Part shown: positions 34,743-46,620 of the stretch, in pieces | How the letters are laid out: each line of letters begins with the position of its first letter | How positions within the stretch are numbered: position 1 is the stretch's first letter | From: Ischnura elegans | Lineage: Eukaryota > Arthropoda > Insecta > Odonata > Coenagrionidae | Direction: 5' to 3' | Length of the DNA: 64,000 nucleotides | NCBI RefSeq assembly: GCF_921293095.1 | Contig: NC_060259.1 | Span: forward strand, 25,489,812-25,553,811 | Position numbers and translations under genes: made by a program | Notes under the pieces: model-generated | What the model was told of the DNA's origin: nothing | The model's input: the letters and a program-made list of their open reading frames with translations, nothing else | The model's database searches: none

Positions 34743-35404
34743 CATCATCATCATCAACAGTCAGCAATTCTAAGATTAGCTGGCCGCAATCCTCCACTCG
34801 ATTCTCCTATCGGCTAATATTTCAACACCTATCTAATTCCTCTGGTTTACATCCTTTATCACCTGCTCTCAGGGCTGGGAGAAATACAGACCGAGGAGTA
34901 TTTGAAATACAAGATATCGCACCTAATATATTAAAATACAAATACCCAATACCTTTGACTTGGGTATTTGTAAAACATACTGCAAAATAGTATTTTAAAT
35001 ACCATTAAAATTACAAAATACATTTTAAGGAAACTTAGAGATCTTAAAGAAATATAACCTTCCTCGGCACGGTAAGGATAGGTGCAAACATGAAGAAAAC
35101 GATTCTAACGAAAACGAACAAATTTCTGAATCAATATGTTACAGAGGTGTTATCAGAGCTACTTCAAAAGTAATTTACTTATGTATTTTGTATTTTAAAA
35201 TGGGAAATACCAAAAACCCGTATTTGAAATAAAAAATACAAGATAAACTCAGGTCATGTATGTATGAAATATCAAATGCAAATTAAAAATGTATTTCAAT
35301 TACGTATTTTAAAATACTTGTATTTGAAATACTGCCCAGCCCCCTGCTCTAAATATCTCATCCCGTAGCCCAAGTCTACCTTTCTCCTCCTTCCACCTGT
35401 CCTT
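34743..35404 (-). mobile_element. RTE/BovB-like LINE 3' end, split by a hAT MITE
   Basis: On the minus strand the 3' end reads CTTAGAATTGCTGAC and then a TGATGATGATGA tail, a short-repeat tail of the RTE type. The same 3' end occurs at 45005 and 35405. It is interrupted at 34870-35342 by a MITE. The LINE text on either side (34743-34869 and 35343-35404) continues as in the copy at 45005-45190. Confidence 0.72.
34870..35342. mobile_element. hAT-type MITE (CAGGGCTGGG family), copy 1
   Basis: Ends CAGGGCTGGGAGAAATAC and GAAATACTGCCCAGCC. Octamer CCTGCTCT flanks both sides (34862-34869 and 35343-35350). The interior is full of GTATTTGAAATAC-like words in both directions. Homologous along its length to 57272-57694. 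Non-coding. Confidence 0.88.
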
Positions 35405-35455
35405 CAACGATCAACATCATCATCACTGGTCAACAATCCTAAGATTGGTGCGGGG
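35405..35455 (-). repeat. Second short RTE-like 3' end
   Basis: CATCATCATCACTGG then TCAACAATCCTAAGATTGG is the same LINE 3' terminus as at 34743 and 45005. It is 5'-truncated after about 50 bases and sits head to tail with the larger copy. Confidence 0.65.
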
Positions 35456-36989
35456 AAATTAAACGTACATCGAAATATGTATTTGCACGTATATCCCCTT
35501 AAGACACACACGTATCTCCTAACAGTTATTCCCTGGGTTCCATAAATGCACCGAATCAAGGGGGCGCATTACTTCCGCTCGACCGGTGTTAATTTATGCC
35601 TTATTAATTAGGATGACTTTGAAATTTAAAAAAATATTTGGCTTAGCAGAGATTCTAAACCAGAGCTTCCAATTTCTGGTCAGGTATGCTTATTGAATAT
35701 TGGCATGTTTCACCTTTGGTGTAAATAAATTTGCACCCGTGGGCGTGACTGCGTCCAAATTGACTCATTTCTTGCAGTGCTTTGTCGAGCATTCAACTTG
35801 AAATTTTCATATGCGCAAATGGTCATTTAAGTGTGTACCAATAAAAAAAACTACTTCATCATTTCCTGAGGTATAAAGCTTTCATATTTGAGATACAATG
35901 AAATATTGAAAAAGACCTATTTTATGTGCCCTAAAAATAGAAAGATTATTCCGTTATTTTTATGCAAGAGATGCATGACGACAAAGATAAAATACGACTC
36001 ATTGAGTGATGCATTCCCTTGTGAGCACACTATCGCCATGATTTGGTGCCATCGACCCCGGAAAACCTAGTTCCAGGTCAGAAGTTACAACGAGAATGAA
36101 AAATACTGAAAAAAAATATATATTTTTTTTAAATAACTGAATAATACGTATCAAGAGGGCGCTTAGTAAAATGTATTAGCATTGACACCTGTTGAGCTTA
36201 TAAGTTTTTAAAAGTGGAATTTCCTACCTTCTTTCATTCGTCTTGACAATAGACCTAAAGAAGCCGCAGCTCACTGAATTTGAGACTTTTCCTCTCGTGG
36301 AAATGAATTTAAGGAAATGTTTGTCGTTTCTTAAGGCCAGCGTACATGGTCGCGAAAAGGCACGAGGAAGACGTTGAGAAGGAAAGTTAGCGGCGAATGA
36401 ATGAATTAACATGGAAATTCAACGTTCCGAAGTTGCAATACCGATCCTGTGGTGGGTTGGATACGTCACGTAGAATGAATACCACTGAGAACAAATACTC
36501 TGCATCATACTGAATACGAGGGAAAGAAGAAAAATCGTAGGCATATCCAGATGATGGGTTGTGCTTGAAACCGATCGGATTTTATTACGATTTGTTGATT
36601 CCGAGTCGTTGGAAACGCGATCACAATTTCTTCTGCTTGAAAATTTTAATTCCCACGACTTAGTGTGACGATTTATTTCGTCGTCGGAATGAAAATTTCC
36701 AAATGCATCAAATTTTGATCGTGTTGCAAACCATTTGGAATCCACAACTTGAAAACTGGTATTGGAGGAGGCGACCGAGAGCTGATGATGAGGTTTTGAT
36801 GTTGGAAGCCGCGGTCACAAATATTAGAAACTAGCACGCCACCCGGCGTTGTTCGGGAAGGATAGTACCCAGAGAAGTTGGAAACTTGGATCTCATGATT
36901 ACAAAGGCTTTTTTATGTTTTCCCTTTGAGCGTGTCAAGATGTGTGCCTAACTGACAGGATGCCACACCGCGGAGGTTGTATGATGTGG
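35456..36989. other. No gene recognised; minor repeat fragments
   Basis: A word AAGGGGGCGCATTACTTCCG (about 35559) resembles the terminus of the TTAA element at 47827, and AAGAGGGCGC recurs at about 36155. AGTACCCAGAGAAGT followed by GGAAACTTGGA (36866-36892) recurs at 47490-47516. No gene seen. Confidence 0.4.
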
Positions 36990-37233
36990 CGTCATTGATG
37001 TCATTTACGCCATGAGGGAAGGATGAGAGAAGGGTGGAGAGAAACCCGGCGCCGGTATTGGCCTGCTCTTAACGAAAGGAGCCACGGAGATCACGGCCTC
37101 ACGCCCCATCCGAATGAGGAGCTTACACAAAGCACTCCAGTAGGGGTCGGGCAGTATCTGAATAATCTCCGCCACCTCTGGGATTTGACTCCGGGCCCAC
37201 GGAGAGGGAAGCCACCACACTAACCCTATCCCG
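36990..37233 (-). repeat. tRNA-derived SINE, copy 2 (minus strand)
   Basis: Reverse complement shows a B-box-like GGAGTCAAATCCC and the family blocks CTTTCGTTAAGAGCAGGC and CGGCGCCGGGTTTCTC. The A-box is weak. Confidence 0.78.
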
Positions 37234-38685
37234 ATGAAAACTGATGGTAATTATTTGGGTTTGCAGGATTTAAAGTTGAAACCATTGATAAAAAATATCA
37301 AACTTTGTTCAAATCAAACTTTTTTCAATATAAGCTTTCATTCAAATTATGCATCATTTCAAGGCATTTTAAGAATCAGAACACCTTCAAAACGTCATTT
37401 TAAGACATATATTTTTCAACACTCACGGACTCCGTTTTAGAAGCGGGGTTTCCATTATCCATATACCCCAACGGTGGCGATCCTCCCTTCAGACGCCTCT
37501 AGATACGTCTATGAGCGAAATAGCTTTCTCGTTCCGTTATCTGAGGCACTTTTTTATGAATAAATTGTACTCCTTGACAGATTTTTTTCAGTTCCACGGT
37601 TATTTAATATATATTTTCTTATTCAACTCCCCTCCAGTTGACAGAGATGACTATTCTTTTCGCAAAAGTGGCCCACCGTAACACAGACGGAAATCAAAAT
37701 CGTATTTTTCACATTTTATTTATTTACTCTATTTATCCTCAACGCTCCGGAAACAACGCATTTACAGCCTTCTCATCGGGGGAATCTAACGACCGACAAT
37801 GCAGAACGATCACAAACGCCCTTGGTGGGGGCAACCTACCCAGGCGGGACAACAAGGCTCAGGCCACCAAATTCATTGGACATAAACTTTCCACACAGCC
37901 ACGACTTTTAATTCCATGCTCGTATTTCTCCGAAAATATATTTTTTAATTCTAATTATATGATTAGAGGAAACTAAGCCTGAAGAAGCATGCCATTTGAT
38001 TGGAGGAGCTTAACATGAGCATTAGCAGGTGATTGTTTCAAGGAGTATTGTTATAAAATTTAGAGGAAAACGCCCGGTATCATTAAAACCAATCAGTTTT
38101 AGCCTCCAATAAGATATTAAGCTCCAGCCATAACTTTTTTGGTCAATGTACTGGTTACTGCGAAAAAAAGCAAATTTCTGTAAGGATACTATCTTTGCCA
38201 GCATCCACATAAACGCCATGGAATAGCGTTTAATTATCTGCGGACGGAGACCATGCGGCTTCGAGGGAAATTCAATGTTGCCCAACGAGTTAGCGATTGC
38301 ATCTCCCAGCCGATTTTAAACCACGCATCTCTCTTCAATTACGCCGCTTCAACGCTTAGCAGAGTAAACATGTAAACAAGCAGCTGACCAATTTTGAGAG
38401 CAGTAATTGTTATTTAAATTTTCTCTCTAACACAGGTGTTCCAAAATTACCGAATTTTATGAGAAATTCTAGCTAAATTTCCCACTATAAGCAAATAAAT
38501 ATATTGAAAAATTGGAAAGAGTGTGTGCTAATGGATTTTTTAGCTTTTCAACCAATGAGATGACTCTATAGAGACTATAATGAGGAAATAAAAAAACAAC
38601 GTAAGATACAAGTACCACGTAGACAACAATATAGGCAATATACTCGGCACGAAAGAATAACGGAGTAGGTTCTGTCAAGTGCTTA
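37234..38685. other. No gene recognised
   Basis: The frame at 37638-37976 has no domain or splice support. Otherwise AT-rich and featureless. Confidence 0.4.
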
Positions 38686-38686
38686 C

Positions 38687-38980
38687 CTATTAATACTCTA
38701 TTCGCGACGTTTATGGAATAGTAGAGATCTCAAAGGCGGCGACTGGTCATATTAAAACAGTCCGATAGCGAGGCGGATATCCAAATGGCCCAAAGACACT
38801 GCGTTAACGCATCGGAACAGAATCCGTATCACGTATGCGCCCACCACACTCACAGGCCACCAGAGCACCCACAAACTGCCACTGGAGAAGCGAGGCAATC
38901 ACTTGGCATTCCAAATAACACCACTCATCCGCGCAACATCCCTTAGCGAGGACTTTTCTGCACCGCGAAGATGTCTGGAC
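38687..38980 (-). other. Candidate non-coding first exon
   Basis: Reading the minus strand leftward from a CpG-rich promoter-like block, the sequence ends in a near-consensus donor AATAG|GTAAGC at 38687/38686. Every ATG inside opens only a short frame, so it would be a 5' untranslated exon with small upstream frames. Any gene using it lies to the left on the minus strand. The MATH-BTB gene, which lacks a 5' exon, is one candidate over a ~22.6-kb intron. Confidence 0.42.
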
Positions 38981-39200
38981 TGTCTTCGCGCCGGGCGCCG
39001 TGGCACTACTTAAAGGCGAGATGGGGGAGGGTGCTTATCGCTCTCACGGCAGAAGACGCATGCAAGCAGCGTCGCCCGCTGCACCCCGGCCAATTGTGTG
39101 CGATCGAGGGCGGTCGGTTGGGCGCGGGACGATCCCGATACACTGCGTCCGATAGCAAACAACCTCCGACGCCGCGCGGTTGCGAATCGGAAAATGCCGG
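38981..39200 (-). promoter_or_regulatory. CpG-rich candidate promoter, minus strand
   Basis: GC- and CpG-dense stretch in AT-rich surroundings. Minus-strand TTTAAGTA (39006-39013) is TATA-like. About 30 bases downstream lies GACAGTCCAG, a possible start region. Confidence 0.42.
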
Positions 39201-39259
39201 CCACAAGTATTAACAACGTACTTTTTACGAACCTATGGAATCGTTTCTGGCCTGAATTG

Positions 39260-40725
39260 GTGGAAATGCGATATATCAATAATAAAATATAAACTACACA
39301 TGGTAATTTACACACTTAACTGTAAAAATACTACACTACGGTTAATGCTTTTCGATGTTCTATGTTATTTTCAAGGTTGAAAAAAATAACACAGAATGTC
39401 GAAATAATGGTCGGTAGTATAGTAGCTTCATATTAAAGTGTGGAAATTACAATTTGTAGTTTATATTTACCAAGGAAACGTAGTTTTTGGTAATTTATAA
39501 AAAAATAATGAACGAGTCTGGATTAGAATGAAAATTTATATTTCCTGCCTCTATGATAATGATTCATTTCATCATTTATTGACTACTCAACGAATCCAAT
39601 TGAAACTAAGCTAAAGTTTGTACCTAAAAGTATTAGATTCGTGATAACTCATTCGCTGTAGTTACTCCGCGACTCAGGATATGATTTTAATAACAAATTA
39701 TTTTTAAAAAATTTCATACCATTCGAAATATAATAAGTTGTGTTTTCGGAGTGTTGATCTTTCTCTACGTAACCATTGAAAAATACGTTATTGTTTTATG
39801 AAACCAGAAAAAAACTCTAAAATGTCAGTGTGCTAGGAGTTTCAGTAACCTGATAAGTAATTCCATCTCAAATTAAGTTATCCACCGTAACGAATGTTGG
39901 AAAAGAAAATGCTGGAAAATTAAAAAGATAGACATGAAAAATAATGTGATGTGAAATAATATTAATGTGATGTAACGATAATAAAAATAATATTGGTCAG
40001 TGCAATACTCTCATTACATTAAACCAAAACAAACATAGCTACAACGGCACTGATACTGTATTTTTGAAATACCAATGCTTGCATAGTTTCAAAGAATATA
40101 CTTGCGCAGCGGTGCGCTGTATCGAACACAGCGTCAGCGCTAAGGCAGAAGACTAAGCGAGTCAGCGCTCTTTTTGCGTCGTGAGTGGTGGTTGGTGGTT
40201 GAAGAGTTGGTTTCTCCTCTCCGAAAGCGCATATTTATCTACATCTGCATACTACACGGCCACCCGTCTCAAAGGCGTATGGCAAATGGTGTTAGGGCAC
40301 CTATATATTTATAGAAAAATAGATCAGTACTCACTGCAGTGAGGGACATGCAGCGCATTTTCTCTTGCTTAGATCAGTTTTTTTTACTATGATTAGTATA
40401 TTAAACTGCGATTAGTGTATCTAACTAAGATTAGCTTACTAAGATGCGATAGGTATAATGCAAAAATTAACCGAAAAAGTGAGTTGCGAAAGAAACTCTG
40501 AATCAGTTATTTTAGAGCAATCAGTGCATTACATCGTTGATAGTAAATAAAAAAGAAATAATATTTAAGAATACTATCGATTATAGGATTTACGACCTCT
40601 TCTGAAAACTTGTACCTAACATCACAATCAAAATTATTGAAGTCATTTCGTAAAATTCGTTTCGGAAATAATCATCACGTCTAATCAAACAAAGACTCAG
40701 ACTGAGGCCGTGAATTTGAGATTTA
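39260..40725. other. No gene recognised
   Basis: AT-rich DNA, with a short CpG-richer patch near 40100-40200 of unknown meaning. Confidence 0.4.
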
Positions 40726-40727
40726 GG

Positions 40728-40965
40728 CAATGGGCGTACACATCGAGGGGCAGGAAGGGGCAGCTAACCCCCCCTTTAAGCAAAAATCGCAAATGTATTT
40801 CAGGAAAATAATATTTTTTAAGCAAATAATTTTAAAAACTAATAACGAGCTGTTACAGTTTCCTTAAAACGTTGATTTCATTCGCCTTTTCCATGCTTAA
40901 ATCTTACCTACAACTTGAACAACCATGGCTTGCCCCCCCTAGTTTTGATCCTGGGTACGCCCTTG
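40728..40965. mobile_element. hAT-like MITE, 238 bp
   Basis: Ends CAATGGGCGTAC and GTACGCCCTTG are inverted, with GGGGCAGGAAGGGGC and GCCCCCCCTAG just inside. Flanking octamers gatttagg and atctggga are similar only with gaps, so the duplication is eroded. Non-coding. Confidence 0.65.
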
Positions 40966-40969
40966 ATCT

Positions 40970-42060
40970 GGGAATCATCATTTGTTTTAGGAAATGGCAT
41001 TCCATACCGAACCTAGAACCACCATTGAAATCATGCTACATTGCATGGTGTTCTGTACAGTGACGTGAAAGTTGGGACAGATACACACAGAAACCGAATG
41101 CAACAGCATCTTTTTTCGCATACATGAGAAAATGCGTGCGTCAGTAAAGTGATAAACGGCCTGATATTTATTTTAATGCTAAAGAACTTTTCTTTCCTAT
41201 TTTTTTTAGGACAAAACGTATCCTAATTTGACCTTTTATATATTTGTCTGTCTCAAATTTGAATATCACACCTCAATATTTCCTCAGATCTAAAGGTTTT
41301 ATTCTTGAGATGTAGGAAAATGTTAATAATCATTCCCTTAACAAACCATGAATATTTAAAGGAGCAAAGGTAGGTTTACATAAGCTCTACTCCATGAAAA
41401 AAAGAAAAGGCACGACCGTGTCGATCCGAGAGGCTGCCAAGCGAGCCTCTGGTTGGGCGAAAGAAAGAAATTTCGCGAGCATTTAGCGAGCAGGGGGTTT
41501 GCCATCAAAGGCGGTGATAAGTGACGCGAGGGAGCCAAGGCACACTAGAGACCATGGTTTAAGCAAGCCATAGGAGAGATTTACACTCCATAACCTGATT
41601 TTAATAGAGGAAAGAGGCGGGAAATTTCATGGCTTAATTATTAGGTAAAATAACTAACCAGAGTTTTGGAAGCTCATTTTTTCAATCAAAAACTATTTTT
41701 ACTCATGATTGTGGACTGTCATACCTCTTTTCTTCAGCTAAATCAACCACTATATAAGCTGATATTTCGATATAAGAAATAGACATTCGGACTTTCCTCT
41801 TCGAACATAATATAAAAAATATGCACAAGAAATAATTTTTCATTCCCCTCTGATAACCCCAGGTAATATGAGAATATAATATCCACAAAAAGATCTAATA
41901 CCTTCTTTATTGGGTTATTATTTCTTACAATATTCGATGACTTAATTGAATTGGAATGCAGCTTTAAAAACATACCAATAGAGATTCATGGCAACACGAT
42001 GGTATGAGAACACCATCCATGTTAATGATCACGGAATTTAGCTTCTCTACTGGTTGAACA
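40970..42060. other. No gene recognised
   Basis: A GC-richer patch at 41400-41560 (GTGTCGATCCGAGAGGC) has no clear tRNA boxes. The rest is AT-rich. Confidence 0.35.
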
Positions 42061-42065
42061 TATAT

Positions 42066-42128
42066 ATTTTACCAAAATAAAAAATATGCATTTTACCAAA
42101 ATAAAAAAATATGTATTCGATAAAAAAT
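42066..42128 (+). repeat. Short tandem repeat, about 28 bp
   Basis: ATTTTACCAAAATAAAAAA followed by TATG occurs twice, with a third partial unit. Confidence 0.7.
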
Positions 42129-42234
42129 ATGTCTTCGAGGAAAGGATAAATATCGGAATAAATTATTGATAAAACAGGAATGAATCTCCAATTGATTAAT
42201 ATTGCTAAGGAACGAAAAAAATCTACCACCTGTA

Positions 42235-43080
42235 CAGTGACACAGCGAGGGATTATGGGGGATAAAACCCCCCCAGAGCTCAGAGAAATTTTTAAGTTTA
42301 ATCCATCTTCTATATTATTTCTACTGTATAGATACCTTTTTCTCAACTTATATGCAACCAAACTCTACAAATGAGATACCAAAATGCACAGAATGTATCA
42401 GAGAACATGCGACGGCATATCTTACTTCCTAAATATTGCTATTGTTTCCTAAAATTGGTTTTTAAATAATTTAGAAAAACAATAAAAGAACATAAAAACG
42501 GTAAATATTCCTGACGTTAACGGCGCACAAACTGATACATTTGTTCATTTGCAACAATATCTCGCATTCTTTAAATAACTTTTATCAAAAGCGGCTGATT
42601 CCACGTTCAAGTCTCCTGTTGATACGTGAGTATGAGTCATCATGTACGTTTAACAGAGGATAGTGTAATTACTTCCAATGTTGTGTTTAAAGAGGTCCTC
42701 TGACCTCAATTTGAACATGAACATTCCAATTAAATTTTTACATAAGACCCTGCCTTTTTTTCTACATTTTACAATTAGAAACGCGCCTATCCCTCTGTGG
42801 ACCTGCATTGCAAAGAGCGGGGGAAGCCCGCTGGGAGCGGGTGCAGCACGCTCGTTTTACTTATTTGGATCAGTATTACTTATAGAATAGTGCCAGGATT
42901 TATCAAATGTCCCTTAGAAAGCCGTAAAACTCGCCATTTTGAACCATTATACTTCAAATTTTTTCGGAGGAGGGCACCCGCAACTCCTGCTTACCCTGGT
43001 GGGTATGCAATACCTCCACACCCGTTAGTATTAGTTGCGCCTAAAACCCCTCCTAGCCTTAATTCCTAGCTGCGCCCCTG
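42235..43080. mobile_element. hAT-type non-autonomous element, 846 bp, perfect duplication
   Basis: Left end CAGTGACACAGCGAGGG and right end CCTAGCTGCGCCCCTG are inverted over 12 bases with substitutions. Octamer CACCTGTA flanks both sides (42227-42234 and 43081-43088). No transposase frame inside. The left 70 bases match the short element at 1678. Confidence 0.85.
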
Positions 43081-43089
43081 CACCTGTAT

Positions 43090-44800
43090 AAAAGCCCTTG
43101 TATACATACGTTAATCCTTTTCCATGAGGAAACGCGCAAGGACTTATTTTAAGAGGTGGAAGATTGACTCGTACCCTACCCATGAAAAAAATGAAGGCAT
43201 TTCACTTTAAAATAGAAGAAACTTCATTTTATCTCCTTGTTCAAATTCTAAATAGGCGAGAGAATTAAGAAAGAAAAGAATGCCGATATAATGGTAGTAA
43301 TTATTAACAGTGAAACTGACTCCCGTCGATATTGCTATGAGACTTGAAGCACATGAAGCTCCTAATGAGTTGATTAATAAAGATGAGGAGGCAGGTTTAT
43401 AAAAGCCGACAAAAAAAGATATTTAGAGCGTTTAAATGAAATATTTTAGTAAATTGAATTTTTACGTTCAAAAATGATCTTTTGAATTAAATCCTGGCGA
43501 AAGGGATGTTTATTGGAATGCATTATTGACAGAGCCACATAGCCAATAGGTTAAGCAATGGAAATTGTTTTCTATAAGGTATACGCCATTAATTTAGTGT
43601 AAAATTTTTATCTATAACGCCTACATTGAGGAACTGTTAACGGATGCATAATAAGAGAATTATATGGCAGTTCAAATATGACTTCTGAAAAGTATTTCCA
43701 AAAGTAAAGTACAAGAATAAGAATACAGTGATAAACAGAAATGGATCCCGAAGACGGGGAAAAAATACTGTACCACATAGGAAGGAATAACATATGACAG
43801 GCAGCTTGGGAGGCTCAGGAAAAAGAGGAGCATAATAACCTTGGGCATTATCCTAAAATAGAGAAATAATACTTTATACTAAAATAGAGAAATGACTTAG
43901 GCGGTGAGTGCCGAGAGTAGGCAAGCAGAGCAAAAGTAGGATTCACTGGTAAAAGAGCATATTAACATATTGGGAGATAACCCGGCGAAGAATATGCGAG
44001 GAATTCAAGATCGTAGAAAGAGGGGGTGGGGGAGCCCAGGCGACCTAGGCTCCCCCGCTTAGGTATATTACTGGAGCTTAGACAAATCTATTCCCGCAAA
44101 AGCTCATGAGATTTATTTATTTATTGTATTTAACGCACACCCAACATATAAATACAATTGCAGGACGAACGGCTATAACAAAAATATATACAAATTCTAT
44201 ATATTAAAGTCAGACTGGTCACGCATGCATGTACCTTACTTTGCTATTTGAAACATTCATACATATACTACTTGTCGGACTACTACTTTCACCTTTATTT
44301 ATAATGGCAGGCAAAAGAAATAAAACTTTTTGTAATCTCCTTGCACATAATATTTGAAGCTCAAACATTTGTAGTAAGCTTTCATTCTCTATGTAATTTT
44401 CAATTAAAGGAACGGACGGACTTAATTCATGAACCTTTAAAACCTTTTTTGCACTCTCTCAATCATATCATGTATTTTTTTGTGAACGGGTTCCAAATCA
44501 CGGAACAGTATTCTACGGTCTTCAGCGTTCCCTCACGAAATGGACCCTTACCCAATACGAAATCTACTACCAGCCTTTAAACCCCTCCCCCTAAAACATT
44601 TTCTGGCCACGGCATTGGAGGGATTCCGTTACGAAGGAATATGGGAAAGCGACTACGAGAAGTTATTTTGATTCTAAAAAAGGAAATAAAGTCTCGAAAG
44701 GCGAAGGTAATAGAGTCATTAATTTTACATGCTAAAAAAACCCATATCAGGAATTTCAAATTAAATACTTAAGAGAATGTTTTACATCATAGAGTGTAGC
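43090..44800. other. No gene recognised
   Basis: A small tandem pair (ACTAAAATAGAGAAAT-like, about 43850-43895) and a T/A-rich ATTTATTTATTTATTG at about 44110. The frame at 44341-44580 shows no domain; it may be LINE-related. Confidence 0.35.
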
Positions 44801-45003
44801 TCCATGGGATATAAATCATCAGTTTTTGGCAATTATAAGTCCATTAATCTTTATATTATTCGTAAACGACATTCACTCAGGATACAACACAACATTACAC
44901 ATGTACGCAGACGACACTGCAATCGCAGCGTCGTCATGGCAAGAAAACATAATCATTAATACACTCAACAAACACTTCGCACTTGGACACGTCATCAGAA
45001 TCA
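44800..45003 (+). pseudogene. Jockey-like LINE reverse transcriptase, left part
   Basis: Frame 44826-45000 contains SPLIFILFVNDIHSG and HMYADDTAIAASS. YADD is the RT catalytic motif, here within a Jockey/CR1-type context. It stops at ALGH where a minus-strand LINE fragment begins, and resumes at about 46140. Confidence 0.75.
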
Positions 45004-46110
45004 TCACTAGTTTACAATCCTAAGATTGGTTTGACGCAGCTCTCCATTCCTCTCTCCTATCTAATACCATTTTCACAGCGACGTATTTATTCTCTTTTAC
45101 ATCCTTTATAACATATCCTATGTGACTCATTCGGGGTCATCCCTTGCCCTTCTTCCCTTCCATTTGTCCTTCCACGATCGTTTTCATTAATCCATCATGC
45201 CCCATAATATGGCCAACTACTTTGTCCCGTCTTCTCCTTAAGATTTTCAGAAGAGTTCTATTTCCTCCCACTCTTCTCAGCGCTTTCTCATTATACTTAC
45301 TCAGTCGATCCTATTATCTTCATCATTTCAAATGTTTCCTCTCTTCGCTTCGCTGCTGCTGTCAACTTCCAAGCTTTGCTTCCTTAGGGATACATACTCC
45401 ATATGTAGCATCTGATGAATTGTTTCCTTACTTCTTTGCTAGTATTCTCAGCTGTAAGAAGATCCATCTTTTTGTAGAAAGCCCTTTTGGTCTGCGTTAT
45501 TCTACGGACTATTTCTTCCTTGCTTCTTCCATCACTGATAATTCGGCTTCCCAGGTAGGAGAACTCTTTCACCTCTTCAAGCTTATGCTGTCCTAGCTTA
45601 CTTTCTTTTGCTGCATACTAATATATTAGTCTTATTTTTGTTTATTTTCAGCTATATACGGCAATCACCCTTTCCATATTTGTCAAAGTCTTCTTCAAAT
45701 CCTTCTCCGTCTCGGCTATGACTGCTATGTCGTCAGCAACTCGTAGCATACTCATATTTTCTCAGTGAATATTGACACCTAAAGCTTTCTCATTTATTTA
45801 ATAGATGGTTTTCTCGATGTAAACATTAAAACTTACGGGAGACAGTGCACACCCTTGTCTCACTCCTTTCCCTATTCTTGCTACTGCACAGTTGGGTCTA
45901 AATATTATCTCAGCTACTTGGATTGTACAAACTGTTCACAAATCTTCGGTTATTGCAGTGTAATCCAATTCCTTTCAGAATTCCGAGCATTGAATTCAAT
46001 TACACGTAATCAAAGGCCTTCTCCAAGTCCACAAATGCTAGGAATGTCGATTTGTTCTTCTCCACTCTCTTCTCTACGAGCGGTCATTTATCATCGCTTC
46101 TTAAAGCCAG
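45004..46110 (-). pseudogene. RTE-like LINE 3' fragment nested in the Jockey-like LINE
   Basis: Minus strand gives, from right to left, SVFVDLEKAFDYV (RT), ELLTT and AFYKKMDLLTAENTSKEVRK, then the 3' terminus CTTAGGATTGTAAACTAG with a decayed GATGAT tail at 45004. KEFSYLGSRIISDGRSKEE marks the post-RT region (about 45510-45570). Frames are broken. The family matches the relics at 6880, 34743 and 50225. Confidence 0.75.
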
Positions 46111-46129
46111 AACACAAATTTTTCACGCA

Positions 46130-46620
46130 GACAAAATTTTGTACCACAAATAACTCCACACATCAGAAAACAAGGAATACCAAGAGCAATTAGAACCTCC
46201 CAAATTTATCGGCGTCTATTTAGATAATAAATTAACATTCCACCATCACTTAAAATTTTGCACAACCAAAGCGTTAATGACAAGGCAGGCAATCTCTTCA
46301 CCATCCACCCCCGCCTCTCCACTTTCCCTCATCTCTATAATTAGATTACATTCCCCTATTGTCAGACCAACTCTCCTCTATAGCTGCAAAATTTTTGCCC
46401 ACAGTGAATGAATCAGAAAAAAATCGAAATATTCCAGCACCAATCCCTCCGTTTCCTCCTGAACCTTTCCAAATTAACCAATATTTCTGATTTCCTATCC
46501 GCCCATGAGCTGCCCACAGTAAGTAAAGTCATACATGATGCTGGTCAACATTCTGAAATGCAGGCCCGTTGCAACCAATACTTTACGATACCAATTCCAA
46601 CACCTTACTTACTTTGAATT
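46130..46620 (+). pseudogene. Jockey-like LINE reverse transcriptase, right part
   Basis: After the nested fragment, EPPKFIGVYLDNKLTFHHHL (thumb-adjacent block of Jockey-type RTs) appears, then RLHSPIVRPTLLYSCKIF and QHQSLRFLLNLSKLTNIS. Several stops and frameshifts. Continues the order begun at 44826. Confidence 0.7.

Noticed and set aside
34740-34757. CATCATCATCATCA as CRISPR-like or simple repeat
   Set aside because: It is the tail of an RTE-like LINE 3' end, seen again at 35405 and, decayed, at 45004; no repeat-spacer pattern anywhere in the window.
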